This document shows, in pieces, positions 1-8,057 of a stretch of 25,908 nucleotides of DNA (position 1 is the stretch's first letter; each line of letters starts with the position of its first letter). The notes under the pieces are model-generated. The model searched no databases. It was not told where the DNA came from and saw only the letters and a program-made list of their open reading frames with translations. The DNA comes from Acidobacteriaceae bacterium (lineage in GTDB: Bacteria; Acidobacteriota; Terriglobia; Terriglobales; Acidobacteriaceae). Location of the stretch: assembly GCA_027307295.1 (NCBI GenBank), contig DAHUXF010000003.1, forward strand, positions 1-25,908, written 5' to 3'. The position numbers were made by a program, and so were the translations under genes.

Positions 1-343
1 GTCTGTCATCCGAATATTATGCTGCAACAATAGTTGTTGATGCAGCTCCGAAGGAGCGGCATTATTTAAAACGATTTTAGGGTTTGCGTACTCTACCTCA
101 AAATTCGTCTTCCCGATGGCCGTTAAGCGAGCGCGCGCCGTCATTAGCGCGCGAGTAGGCCAGAGGGATCTTGTGCTTCGGTTCAACGGTCTACGGCAAT
201 AATAAAACCGCTATAGCCCAGGCGCGCAAGCCATGGGTAAGCTGACCATACCAGACGAGCGCCGTAGATGCGGCACAGCTCGGAAAGACACCGGGCGAGG
301 GCGCCGGTGCCACACGGTCCGCGCCAACCCGCGGTAAAGATTT
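1..343. other. Non-coding left flank downstream of the histidine kinase
   Basis: I see no credible gene in this stretch. It holds two short inverted repeats: GCTCC-GAA-GGAGC near 47-59 and a 7-bp CGCGCGC/GCGCGCG stem at 132-153 with an 8-nt loop. Neither is followed by a T-run, so neither is a convincing intrinsic terminator for either strand. The histidine kinase stop codon lies just to the right, inside a small GGTAAA/TTTACC hairpin at 333-348. Confidence 0.5.
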
Positions 344-1750
344 TTACCCAAATGCCGCGTCATAGGTAAGCGGCAATGCGACCACGGCTTCGCAGCCGGT
401 ACGGTCATGACGATTGGCAAGCTGCAATACGCCGCCGTGGGCTTCGGCAATCTGGCGGCTCAGGATCAGGCCAATGCCGCTGCCGCCGTGCTTGGTGGTA
501 AAAAAAGGAACAAAAAGATTGTCAGAGTTCAGCAGGCCGGGGCCTTCATCGCGAATAAAAATCTCCACGCTGCGGGCATTCGTCCGCCAGCCGATCTCCA
601 CCGAACCAGGATGCTTCAGAGACGGATCTAGCGATGCGTCCACGGCGTTACGGACCAGATTGATAATTAGCTGCTCGATCTGGTCGGCGTCGGCGTCAAT
701 GGTCACGTTTGGTCCGGGCAAAGTTCTTACAGGCAGACGGCGCTCCAACGAAGCCGCGCGTTCGATGAGTGGGCCAACCTCTACCTTCCCGCGTGTAGGC
801 GCGGGCATTCGCGCCAGGCGAGTATAAGCCTGCATGAAGCGGTTCAGAGACTCCACGCGATTCTCGATCACGCGCAACCCTTGTTGCATGTCCTGGGCCA
901 CGTCCTCAGGCAGCGTGGCGCGCACAGTAAGAGAGCCCAGCGTCCCGGCAATGGATTTAATCGGGGCCAGAGAGTTGTTCAGTTCATGGCCCAGCACGCG
1001 GATCAGGCGTTGCCATGCCTGGCGCTCTTCTTCGCGCAGTGCGCGGCTCAGGTCAGAAATAATCAGCAACTCGTGCGGCACGCCATTCTCACGGAATGAC
1101 GTATGGCTCACGGCCCACCGTCCATGCTTGCCGGGAAAGGTCATCTGTACGGTCTGCGGACCGGGAGACTGCAGGAATTCCTGGAGGCCGAGTTCTTCCG
1201 CTGTGAGTCCCAACATGCGTGGAGCAATCCGTCCCATCAGTTCCTCACCGGCGCGGTTGACGATCCGGAGACGCTGCTGCTGGTCAAAGGTAAAAACCGC
1301 AACGTCAATCTCCATCATCACTTTCTTCAGCAGGGCTGTGGCTTCAAGCGCGCTGACCTTCTGCTGCTGCAAGCGGATGGCGAGTGAGTTGATCTCATAA
1401 ATCAGGTCGGCCAGTGAGACGTCACGCCCCCCGCCGCGCAGGCGAAACGAAAAATCTTCTTCCCGGATGGCAGCCACCATATTGGAGAGCGTTTGCAGAG
1501 GACGGATGACCTGAGCATGCAGCATGGAACTCCCAATCATCCAGGCCAGGGCAATAAAGAGGGTGACCGTCCATTTCAGCTCAATGGAATGATTGCCCAG
1601 CCAGAGAAAAAGTTCAGCGATGACAACTCCCGGCGTGCTGATGAACAGGGTCATCAACAGTATGCGGGTATCAAAGTTCAGCTTGATCCGGCTTTCTGGC
1701 GCTTTTGCGGCGGGATTCCTTACGGGTTGAGTGTGCGGATCAGACGCCAT
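344..1750 (-). CDS. NtrY-like sensor histidine kinase
   Basis: Membrane-bound two-component sensor kinase of 468 residues. Two membrane helices lie near residues 28-50 and 59-78. A HAMP-like linker follows (about 80-132), then a PAS-like sensory region (about 140-235). The HisKA H-box reads GHELNNS with the phospho-accepting His at 255. The ATPase domain has the N-box NLVRNAVDA (364-372), DEGPG (401-405), FVPFFTTK (413-420) and GSGIGL (423-428). The ELNN form of the H-box is typical of the NtrY/NtrB-type kinases that partner sigma-54 regulators. Its ATG overlaps the 3' end of the regulator gene by 11 nt, which implies translational coupling. The short loop between the two helices leaves little periplasmic sensing surface, so I infer sensing by the membrane or PAS region. 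The signal is unknown. Confidence 0.93.
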   Translation of the reverse strand: MASDPHTQPVRNPAAKAPESRIKLNFDTRILLMTLFISTPGVVIAELFLWLGNHSIELKWTVTLFIALAWMIGSSMLHAQVIRPLQTLSNMVAAIREEDFSFRLRGGGRDVSLADLIYEINSLAIRLQQQKVSALEATALLKKVMMEIDVAVFTFDQQQRLRIVNRAGEELMGRIAPRMLGLTAEELGLQEFLQSPGPQTVQMTFPGKHGRWAVSHTSFRENGVPHELLIISDLSRALREEERQAWQRLIRVLGHELNNSLAPIKSIAGTLGSLTVRATLPEDVAQDMQQGLRVIENRVESLNRFMQAYTRLARMPAPTRGKVEVGPLIERAASLERRLPVRTLPGPNVTIDADADQIEQLIINLVRNAVDASLDPSLKHPGSVEIGWRTNARSVEIFIRDEGPGLLNSDNLFVPFFTTKHGGSGIGLILSRQIAEAHGGVLQLANRHDRTGCEAVVALPLTYDAAFG

Positions 1751-3140
1751 ACTTTTGCATGCGGCGATAGAGTGCGCTTCGGCTCAACCCGAGCGCATCC
1801 GCCGCATGGCTGATATTACCTGAATGACGCGCCAGGGCCTTTTTGATGAGCAGGCTTTCCACCTCTTCCAGACTTAAATCTTCAATCTTGGCTGAACCTG
1901 CGCGTTCGCTTTCCAGTCCAAGGTCTCCCGGCTGGATCTGTTCCCCGGTGCTCATGAGCACGGCACGTTCCGTGGCATGATCCAGTTCGCGCACGTTTCC
2001 CGGCCATGTATGCTCCAGCATTTTCCGCAGGGCCGCAGCATCAAAACCCGTTACAGGCTTCCGATACCGCTGTGCGTATTGCTTAAGGAAGTGCGCAGCC
2101 AGCAATGGGATATCTTCTTTACGCTCACGCAACGGCGGAATATGCAGCTCAACTGTATTTAAACGGAAAAGCAGATCAGACCGGAAGCGGCCTTCGGCGC
2201 TTTCAACTTTCAGGTCAGCATTGGTGGCTGACAGTACGCGGACATCAACTTTGTGGGTTTTCGACGATCCAACCCGCTCAAATTCCCGTTCCTGCAGCAC
2301 CCGCAACAGCTTGGCTTGCTGCTTGAGGGGAACGTTGGCAATTTCATCCAGAAACAACGTACCCCGGTCGGCAAGCTCAAAACGCCCCACGCGATCGGCG
2401 CGCGCATCAGTAAAAGCGCCTTTGATGTGACCAAAGAGCTCGCTTTCAAATGTGCCTTCGGGCAAGCCGCCGGTATTCACGGTAATCATGGGGCGCGAGC
2501 TGCGCGGCGAGAGCGCATGCAGCGTCAGGGCCACTACTTCTTTTCCCGTTCCATGTTCCCCGGTGATGAGGACGTTGGCATCACTGGGGCCAATCCGGCT
2601 CAGCAAAGTCAGCAGCGGTTGCATGACCTTGGATTCAGCAATAAAAATAGGACGATTCTGCGCCCGCAGCAGGCTGTTCTCCGCCTCCAGGCGCTCCGCC
2701 CGCCGCATGATGCGGTAAAGATCAACCTGTGTGCGAATGATGCTCAATAGACGATGGTTGTCCCAGGGCTTTTGCAAAAAGTCGCGCGCGCCACGGCGCA
2801 TGGCTTCTACCGCCAGCTCAACGCTGCCCCAGGCCGTCATCACCACAACGGGCAGCCTGCTGTCCGCCGACTGTATGCGGGAAAGCAGATCCATCCCTTC
2901 CTGTCCGGAAGTTGTGTCGCGCTGATAGTTGAGGTCCATCAGCATAATGTCAAATTCATTCGTCTGGACCGCTTCCAGTGCCGCTCCGGGAGTGCTGACC
3001 GTCTCTGTGGTGAACCCCTCGGCTTTTAAAAGCAGCCGCAGCGCTTCGCGCACATCGGCCTGATCATCAGCAATCAGCACTCGCACCGGCTCAGGCTTGA
3101 GGGTGGTACTGCTGATGAGTTCCTGCGCTTTGGTGGACAC
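1740..3140 (-). CDS. NtrC-family sigma-54-dependent response regulator
   Basis: Transcription activator of 466 residues that should act with RNA polymerase sigma-54. The receiver domain (about 18-135) has the acidic pair D25-D26, the phospho-acceptor D69 in MLMDLN, T102 and K124. The AAA+ domain (about 165-395) has Walker A GEHGTGK (194-200), the sigma-54 contact loop as GAFTDA (241-246, where GAFTGA is the classical form) and Walker B TLFLDE (261-266). A Fis-type helix-turn-helix ends the protein (about 440-463). The start is a GTG preceded by GGAGAAG at good spacing. It lies 48 nt downstream of the ABC ATPase gene and overlaps the kinase gene, so the three are probably one transcript. Its cognate kinase is almost certainly the next gene. 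I did not find an unambiguous GG-N10-GC promoter at a gene start here. Confidence 0.94.
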   Translation of the reverse strand: MSTKAQELISSTTLKPEPVRVLIADDQADVREALRLLLKAEGFTTETVSTPGAALEAVQTNEFDIMLMDLNYQRDTTSGQEGMDLLSRIQSADSRLPVVVMTAWGSVELAVEAMRRGARDFLQKPWDNHRLLSIIRTQVDLYRIMRRAERLEAENSLLRAQNRPIFIAESKVMQPLLTLLSRIGPSDANVLITGEHGTGKEVVALTLHALSPRSSRPMITVNTGGLPEGTFESELFGHIKGAFTDARADRVGRFELADRGTLFLDEIANVPLKQQAKLLRVLQEREFERVGSSKTHKVDVRVLSATNADLKVESAEGRFRSDLLFRLNTVELHIPPLRERKEDIPLLAAHFLKQYAQRYRKPVTGFDAAALRKMLEHTWPGNVRELDHATERAVLMSTGEQIQPGDLGLESERAGSAKIEDLSLEEVESLLIKKALARHSGNISHAADALGLSRSALYRRMQKYGV

Positions 3141-3188
3141 GAAAATCTTCTCCGCTTCTGCTTCTCGCTAGGTTGGGACTTGAGCGTC

Positions 3189-3884
3189 TTACGCCGTCAC
3201 GGTACCGCGAATGGTGGAAGTATCTTCCACAATCCATCCGTCTTTCACCTGAATGACCCTGTTGCCGTACGCGGCATTGGCTTCAGAATGCGTGACCTGA
3301 ATAATCGTGGTCCCCTGCTGATTCAGTTTGCGAAACAATTCCATAATCTCCTGGGCCTGCGCGGAATGGAGGTTGCCGGTAGGCTCATCCGCCAGAATTA
3401 ACCTGGGATTGCCGGCCACAGCCCGAGCCACGCCGACCAACTGCTGCTGTCCCCCGGAAAGCTGGTTCGGATACAGATCTTTTTTTCCGACAATCTGAAA
3501 GCGATCGAGAATATCTGCCACGATGGAAACGCGTTGCGCCCTGGGTATATCGCGATAGGAGAGCGGAACGTCAATGTTCTCCTGCACGGTAAGATTGTCC
3601 AGCAGATGATAACTCTGGAACACGAAGCCTACGTGCTTGCGGTTGAGTTCAGCCCGTTTCTTCCGGTCCAGCTTGTGTACTGCATTCCCGTCAAAGATAT
3701 ACTCGCCGGCCCATCCATCGTCGAGCATGCCGATGATGCTAAGCAGAGTCGTTTTGCCTGCCCCGGAAGGCCCCATAAAGGTCACGAACTCGCCTTCCTG
3801 TACTGCTACGTTGATGCGACGGAGAAGCCACACCGTTCCGGCAGGGCTTTTGATCGTTTTTTCAACATTGCGAAGTTCAATCAT
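3189..3884 (-). CDS. ABC transporter ATP-binding protein (MacB/LolD type)
   Basis: Cytoplasmic ATPase of 231 residues, normal length for the MacB/LolD/FtsE group that powers FtsX-like permeases. Visible motifs are Walker A GPSGAGKTT (38-46), the Q-loop Q90, signature LSGGQ (142-146), Walker B LILADE (162-167) and the switch His199. The D-loop after Walker B reads NLHSAQ instead of the usual NLDSxT, so the D-loop aspartate is replaced by histidine. The residue after the signature is also unusual (QQQLVGVAR rather than QQQRVAIAR). No permease gene lies on either side. It is the first gene of the probable operon ABC-regulator-kinase, so the two-component pair may sense or control its transporter. 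A weak AGAGAA ribosome site precedes the ATG. Confidence 0.9.
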   Translation of the reverse strand: MIELRNVEKTIKSPAGTVWLLRRINVAVQEGEFVTFMGPSGAGKTTLLSIIGMLDDGWAGEYIFDGNAVHKLDRKKRAELNRKHVGFVFQSYHLLDNLTVQENIDVPLSYRDIPRAQRVSIVADILDRFQIVGKKDLYPNQLSGGQQQLVGVARAVAGNPRLILADEPTGNLHSAQAQEIMELFRKLNQQGTTIIQVTHSEANAAYGNRVIQVKDGWIVEDTSTIRGTVTA

Positions 3885-4130
3885 CTGTTCTCTTTTGCAC
3901 GGCCCATGAGATTCGATCAGACCGGAGTGTTCAACGCACCAGACAGATCATCCACTGGATTTGAAAATATTTTCGGAGAGACCCTGCCTGCGTTCTTCGA
4001 TGAAGTCAGCCGGATTGCCCAATGACCAATTTTTACATTCTCTCACTTCATACTGGAAATCTACTATCAGCGGCTGACATATTGTAGCGGCCCGATTGCC
4101 GAATTAAGGCGGCTACTGGATAGGCGGTGG

Positions 4131-4592
4131 TCAGATATCGCTGGTTGTAGCTCCGGTATCATGGAGTGCGCCCAGAGCCCAGGCCGCATTTTTGCGCGCC
4201 TCAACCTGGGGAGAATTCTTTAAGACACGGATCAGCGGTTCAATGGAAGGATGTCCAATGTTCACCAGAGCAGCGGCCACTTCTTCCCCCAGCGTCATCT
4301 TGTCTAGATGTCTTTGCCGGTATTGGGCTGGATCTACTTGAGTCGAATCGCCCAGCAGTTCCACCAGCGGACTAACTGCTTCAGCCGCAGCGGCACGTTG
4401 CTGCCCCAGCCAGTAGGCGGCCGCCGCTTTCTGCTGTGGACTGCCCAGGCGCAATAAAGAAATGTGACGCACGATGGGATCGCTTTCGCCCCCGTTGAGC
4501 GTGGGCGTAGCGCGCTTTGGACCAAAGCCGGTCAGAACAATTAATGCCATTGCCGCGCAGAGGGCTAAACTTGCTTTTTTTACTTCAAGCAT
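4131..4592 (-). CDS. Secreted HEAT-repeat protein
   Basis: A protein of 153 residues whose N-terminus (MLEVKKASLALCAAMALIVL) is a signal peptide or single membrane anchor. It is followed by alpha-helical repeats of the HEAT type: helices around KAAAAYWLGQQ, AVSPLVELLGD, EVAAALVNIG, IEPLIRVLKN and ARKNAAWALGALHD. HEAT repeats usually serve protein-protein contacts. I chose the ATG at 4592 because AAGGAG stands 6 nt upstream. The frame is open further, to 4727, but those 45 extra residues would put the signal peptide inside the protein. It ends 246 nt upstream of the ABC ATPase gene on the same strand, with no clear link to it. Function is unknown. Confidence 0.8.
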   Translation of the reverse strand: MLEVKKASLALCAAMALIVLTGFGPKRATPTLNGGESDPIVRHISLLRLGSPQQKAAAAYWLGQQRAAAAEAVSPLVELLGDSTQVDPAQYRQRHLDKMTLGEEVAAALVNIGHPSIEPLIRVLKNSPQVEARKNAAWALGALHDTGATTSDI

Positions 4593-5054
4593 ACCCAACT
4601 CCTTAAAGAGGGCCGGTCTTTTTAGGCCACTCGCTGCGGAACTGCTTCTGCTTTTACCTGAACGCCAGGCTCCAAGATATATGCAATAAAAAGCATTTTC
4701 CATGCCGAATCTGCATTCACCTAACATGCTGATTCAAAAGGAGATCAAAGGGTGGCAGCTAAGCAGGCAGTGTTCGCAAATGTACTCCGCTGTTCGGAAA
4801 TGAACAGCAGCGCTTCCGTGGATCGCGAAGGTCCAACGCAAATCGTGGAGCGCAAGACCGTATCTTTTCGGGCACCTCTATTCCTGGGTTCCCTCTTGGA
4901 CGAATGAGTACAGGAATTGTGAGTCAATGATTTCGTCGCATAAATATCAAACATCGTCAAAAACAGTGGAGAACAGACCATGACGCCCATTTGCTTTGAC
5001 AGCCCTTCTGCGGTGAAATGATCTGGAGCAAAAAACTGTTGTGTAAGGAAGACC
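4593..5054. other. Intergenic region between divergent genes
   Basis: This 462-bp stretch separates the HEAT-repeat gene (minus) from the beta-CASP nuclease gene (plus) and should contain both promoters. An 81-codon frame on the minus strand (4745-4990) lacks a ribosome site and a recognisable composition, so I do not call it. I could not pick a convincing -35/-10 pair by eye. Confidence 0.5.
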
Positions 5055-6488
5055 GTGGCCTATCTGCAATTTCTTGGAGCTGCCGGGACCGTAACCGGTT
5101 CCAAATACCTTATCAATACGCGCAATGACATTTCAGGCAAACAGGGCATGCAGGTCTTGGTTGATTGCGGCCTGTTTCAAGGACCGAAGGAATGGCGGCT
5201 GCGCAACTGGGAAGATACACCCGTGCCGGCGCGCAATATTGACGCCGTGATCCTGACCCATGCCCATCTGGACCATTGCGGATGGCTGCCGCGACTGGTG
5301 AAGGAAGGGTTCAGAGGCCCTATCTACGCAACCCCAGCCACCATTGATCTGTGTTCCGTGATTCTGCCCGACTCGGGTCACCTGCAGGAAGAGGAAGCGC
5401 GCTTCCACAATCAGAAACGGTCGTCGAAGCACCATCCTGCCTTGCCCCTTTATACCCTGCAGGAAGCGGAGGATTGCTTGAAATCATTTCAGGCGATAGG
5501 TTTCGAAGAAGAAAAAAAACTTGGCCCCGAGCTTTCATTCCGCTTCGTCCATGCCGGACACATTCTTGGCTCCTGCATGGTGGAGGCGTTTCTTTCCACC
5601 AATGGGCGCTCGCGCAAATTGCTGTTCAGCGGCGACATTGGACGGGTGCCGTTGCTTCCCAGTTCCCCCGGCCGCGTTGTGGAGGCAGGACCAGACAGCA
5701 ATGAAGACCCGGACCTGCTGGTGATGGAATCTACTTATGGAAACCGAGTCCACCCCCGCGACGATGTTCGCCCACAACTGGCCAAAATCATCAATGACAC
5801 GGTGCACCGTGGCGGATCAATCGTTGTTCCGGCCTTTGCCGTAGAGCGTACGCAGAAGTTTTTGTTTCTTCTAAAAGAGCTGATGGAATCAAACCAGATT
5901 CCACGCATCCCGGTCTTTGCCGACAGTCCCATGGCGATTAAAGCGGTGGAGATATTCCTGAAGCATATTGGGGAATGTTCTGATGAGGCGCAGCAACTGG
6001 TCCGTAAATATGGCTCGCCGCTGAACTGGGAGGAATTCCATTTTGCACCCAAACAGGATGACTCCAAGAAGATCAATGAAGTGCGGTATCCCTGCATTAT
6101 TGTTTCCTCCAGCGGCATGGTGACCGGAGGAAGGATTCTTCATCACCTCATGTTGCGTCTGCCCGATCCGCGTAACCAGGTTTTATTTATTGGCTTTCAG
6201 GCTCCTGGCACGCGCGGAGAAATCATCAAGAACGGCGAAAAATCGGTGCGGATATTCTCTGATCCAATTCCTATCCGCGCCCAGGTGACGGCCCTGGAAC
6301 AGTTCAGTGATCACGCCGATACTGAAGAGCTTTTATTCTGGCTCAAGACCTTTAAGAAAAAACCGGAAACAACATTTCTGGTCCATGGAGAGCCTGAGGC
6401 AGCCTCTCAACTCCAAACCGCCATCTCAACCAGAATGGGATGGAACGTGAAGATTGCCCATTGGCTGGATAAAATCCCGTTGGACTGA
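5055..6488 (+). CDS. Beta-CASP metallo-beta-lactamase-fold RNA nuclease/exonuclease
   Basis: Predicted zinc-dependent RNA-processing nuclease of 477 residues, related to the YSH1/CPSF-73 group of bacterial and archaeal beta-CASP proteins. Visible are the metal-binding HAHLDHCG (69-76), a later histidine in HAGHILGSC, the metal-bridging aspartate in SGDIGR, and the beta-CASP region with ESTYGNR and VPAFAVERTQ. The C-terminal RNA-specificity part contains SSSGMVTGGR, then SDHAD and LVHGE. The start is a GTG with AAGGAAG upstream, so the real first residue is Met from GTG. It stands alone at the start of a plus-strand run, with the next gene 56 nt downstream. Family assignment is firm. The physiological RNA substrate cannot be told from the sequence. 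Confidence 0.93.
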   Translation: MAYLQFLGAAGTVTGSKYLINTRNDISGKQGMQVLVDCGLFQGPKEWRLRNWEDTPVPARNIDAVILTHAHLDHCGWLPRLVKEGFRGPIYATPATIDLCSVILPDSGHLQEEEARFHNQKRSSKHHPALPLYTLQEAEDCLKSFQAIGFEEEKKLGPELSFRFVHAGHILGSCMVEAFLSTNGRSRKLLFSGDIGRVPLLPSSPGRVVEAGPDSNEDPDLLVMESTYGNRVHPRDDVRPQLAKIINDTVHRGGSIVVPAFAVERTQKFLFLLKELMESNQIPRIPVFADSPMAIKAVEIFLKHIGECSDEAQQLVRKYGSPLNWEEFHFAPKQDDSKKINEVRYPCIIVSSSGMVTGGRILHHLMLRLPDPRNQVLFIGFQAPGTRGEIIKNGEKSVRIFSDPIPIRAQVTALEQFSDHADTEELLFWLKTFKKKPETTFLVHGEPEAASQLQTAISTRMGWNVKIAHWLDKIPLD

Positions 6489-6544
6489 TCGCATTGTTCC
6501 CCGATGAGCGTAGATCGTAGATAAGAGACAAGGAAGACACGGAC

Positions 6545-6889
6545 ATGCGCTTGTACGTTTGGACTCCCCCACACAAACGGCCCCTCATCCGATTGCTTGG
6601 CGCTGCTGCTTTATTTACATTAGCCGTTCACGCGCCAGGCCAAAATAGCGGCGCTGGCACCAATGCAGCACAATCTGAACTGCATATCAGTGCTATCGTG
6701 GTGCAGGTAGTGCTTGCTCCTCCAGCACCGGAACGTGAATACCGCAATGATCAGGCCGTGCTTTACAACTTGCCGCCCTGGACGCAACAGCTTTCCATCA
6801 GTGAAGAAATGCGTCCCATGCAGGTGTCGGCCAGCGCAGGCGTCACAAGGCAAGAACTGGTAAGAATCACAACCGTGGTGGCAAAGTAG
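6545..6889 (+). CDS. Small secreted protein of unknown function
   Basis: A protein of 114 residues preceded by AAGGAAG about 10 nt before the ATG. The N-terminus is basic, then hydrophobic (LLGAAALFTLAVHAPGQ), which reads as a signal peptide ending near residue 34. The mature part is short, beta-rich by appearance and contains a proline-rich APPAPEREY segment. I do not recognise a family. It lies 56 nt after the nuclease gene and 67 nt before the RMD1/DUF155-like gene on the same strand, so co-transcription is possible. Confidence 0.65.
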   Translation: MRLYVWTPPHKRPLIRLLGAAALFTLAVHAPGQNSGAGTNAAQSELHISAIVVQVVLAPPAPEREYRNDQAVLYNLPPWTQQLSISEEMRPMQVSASAGVTRQELVRITTVVAK

Positions 6890-6956
6890 GAACATCACGG
6901 CAAGTGAAACGCCGCTCCGGTAAACTATCCGTGGATGCTGCTGCCCGGATAAAACC

Positions 6957-8045
6957 ATGCCCAACGCCAATCTGCAGGGCTCAATTGTAATTCTAACTTT
7001 ATATGATGTTGCCGATGAGATCACACTCTCGGAACTGCCGCCCCTGATTGGCGGCATGCGGCTTTCGCCCATATTCAAGCACACAGCGCCGGAACATGTG
7101 CGCTTTGAACGTCCTCCGGTCATCGAACCATTAGAACCCTTGTATCTTCCCACCGGAGAGCGGTTTGAAGCCACGATTCAGTACTACGATTATGGCGTTG
7201 TCAGCGTGCTGCTGCGGTTTGCGTTTTCCGGCAGCTGGGAGAAGCTACAGCAACTCTCCTGCAATTGGACCACTGGCGCAGTATTCGACGACCTGTGCCG
7301 CAGCACAGTCCGGGACAAGCTGAAGAGAATCAGCGCCGCCCAGCGAAATCCTTATAGCCATTGGCTCAGCGAAGACTACTACATCATCCATCTGCATTCC
7401 GTTCCGGGAACCACCAGCGGCACAGGGCTTCTGCAGCAGTACGGGAAGGAAATCAGCCAGATCTTGCAGGGCGAGGCAATGCCTTTGGCTGACCAGGAGC
7501 GCACGGAAGTATTGCAGGGCTCCATGTCATACTACCCAACTGACCTGATTGTGGCAGGCTGGAATGCGGCTTTTCTCTTTGATACGCCCGCCGGCGCGGA
7601 GCCTACAATCCTGCTGCTGGAATATGCCAACTCCCAGCTTTTACAGTTTCGGCATTATGACGATATGCTGACCCGCGAACTGGAGCGCGTTTACGACTTT
7701 GTGGACACTCGCAAGGGCCTTCTTTATGGATGGCGCATGCGTACCGCTGCCGCTGGATTGCGCACGATGCTTCTGGATGTAACGGAGCTGACAGAGCGGA
7801 CCAGCAACGCCCTTAAGTTTGTTGGCGACATGTTCTCCGCCCGCGTCTACAAACTATGCGCCTCAAAAATCGGCGTCACAGCTTACCAGGTGCTGGTGCA
7901 GGAAAAGCTGCGCACCGCAGACGAACTCTATGATTTCATGATCGAAGAGTTTCATCAGGCGCGCGGATTTCTTCTGGAATTTATTGTGGTGTTGATCCTG
8001 ATGATTGAGTTGTTCTTCCTTTTTCGCGGTAAACCGGGCGCTTAA
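6957..8045 (+). CDS. RMD1/DUF155-like tail-anchored protein
   Basis: A protein of 362 residues. The middle contains a tyrosine-rich YYDYGVVSVLLRF strand, then LSEDYYIIHL, LLLEYANSQLLQ and a helical stretch DFVDTRKGLLYGWR. The C-terminus is a single membrane helix (FLLEFIVVLILMIELFFLF) followed by a short basic tail. This layout (YGVV strand, long amphipathic helices, one C-terminal membrane anchor) matches my memory of the RMD1/YagE (DUF155) family, found in bacteria and in mitochondria. The assignment is by pattern only and should be checked. The ATG at 6957 is the only usual start after an in-frame stop at 6921, and its ribosome site is weak. The stop codon sits inside the palindrome GCGCTTAAGCGC (8038-8049), 12 nt from the stop of the convergent gene. 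Confidence 0.75.
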   Translation: MPNANLQGSIVILTLYDVADEITLSELPPLIGGMRLSPIFKHTAPEHVRFERPPVIEPLEPLYLPTGERFEATIQYYDYGVVSVLLRFAFSGSWEKLQQLSCNWTTGAVFDDLCRSTVRDKLKRISAAQRNPYSHWLSEDYYIIHLHSVPGTTSGTGLLQQYGKEISQILQGEAMPLADQERTEVLQGSMSYYPTDLIVAGWNAAFLFDTPAGAEPTILLLEYANSQLLQFRHYDDMLTRELERVYDFVDTRKGLLYGWRMRTAAAGLRTMLLDVTELTERTSNALKFVGDMFSARVYKLCASKIGVTAYQVLVQEKLRTADELYDFMIEEFHQARGFLLEFIVVLILMIELFFLFRGKPGA

Positions 8046-8057
8046 GCGCGCAAGGCT

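Noticed and set aside
132..153. CGCGCGC/GCGCGCG inverted repeat as terminator for the kinase operon
   Set aside because: No T-run follows on the minus strand and it lies about 190 nt from the stop codon. Left as a simple inverted repeat.
4745..4990. 81-codon minus-strand frame in the intergenic region
   Set aside because: Cys/Ser/Arg-rich sequence with no ribosome site and no recognisable domain. Likely chance.
6656..6675. TGGCAC with GG-N10-GC spacing as a sigma-54 promoter
   Set aside because: It lies inside the coding part of the small secreted protein gene and lacks the TTGC form of the -12 element. Chance match.
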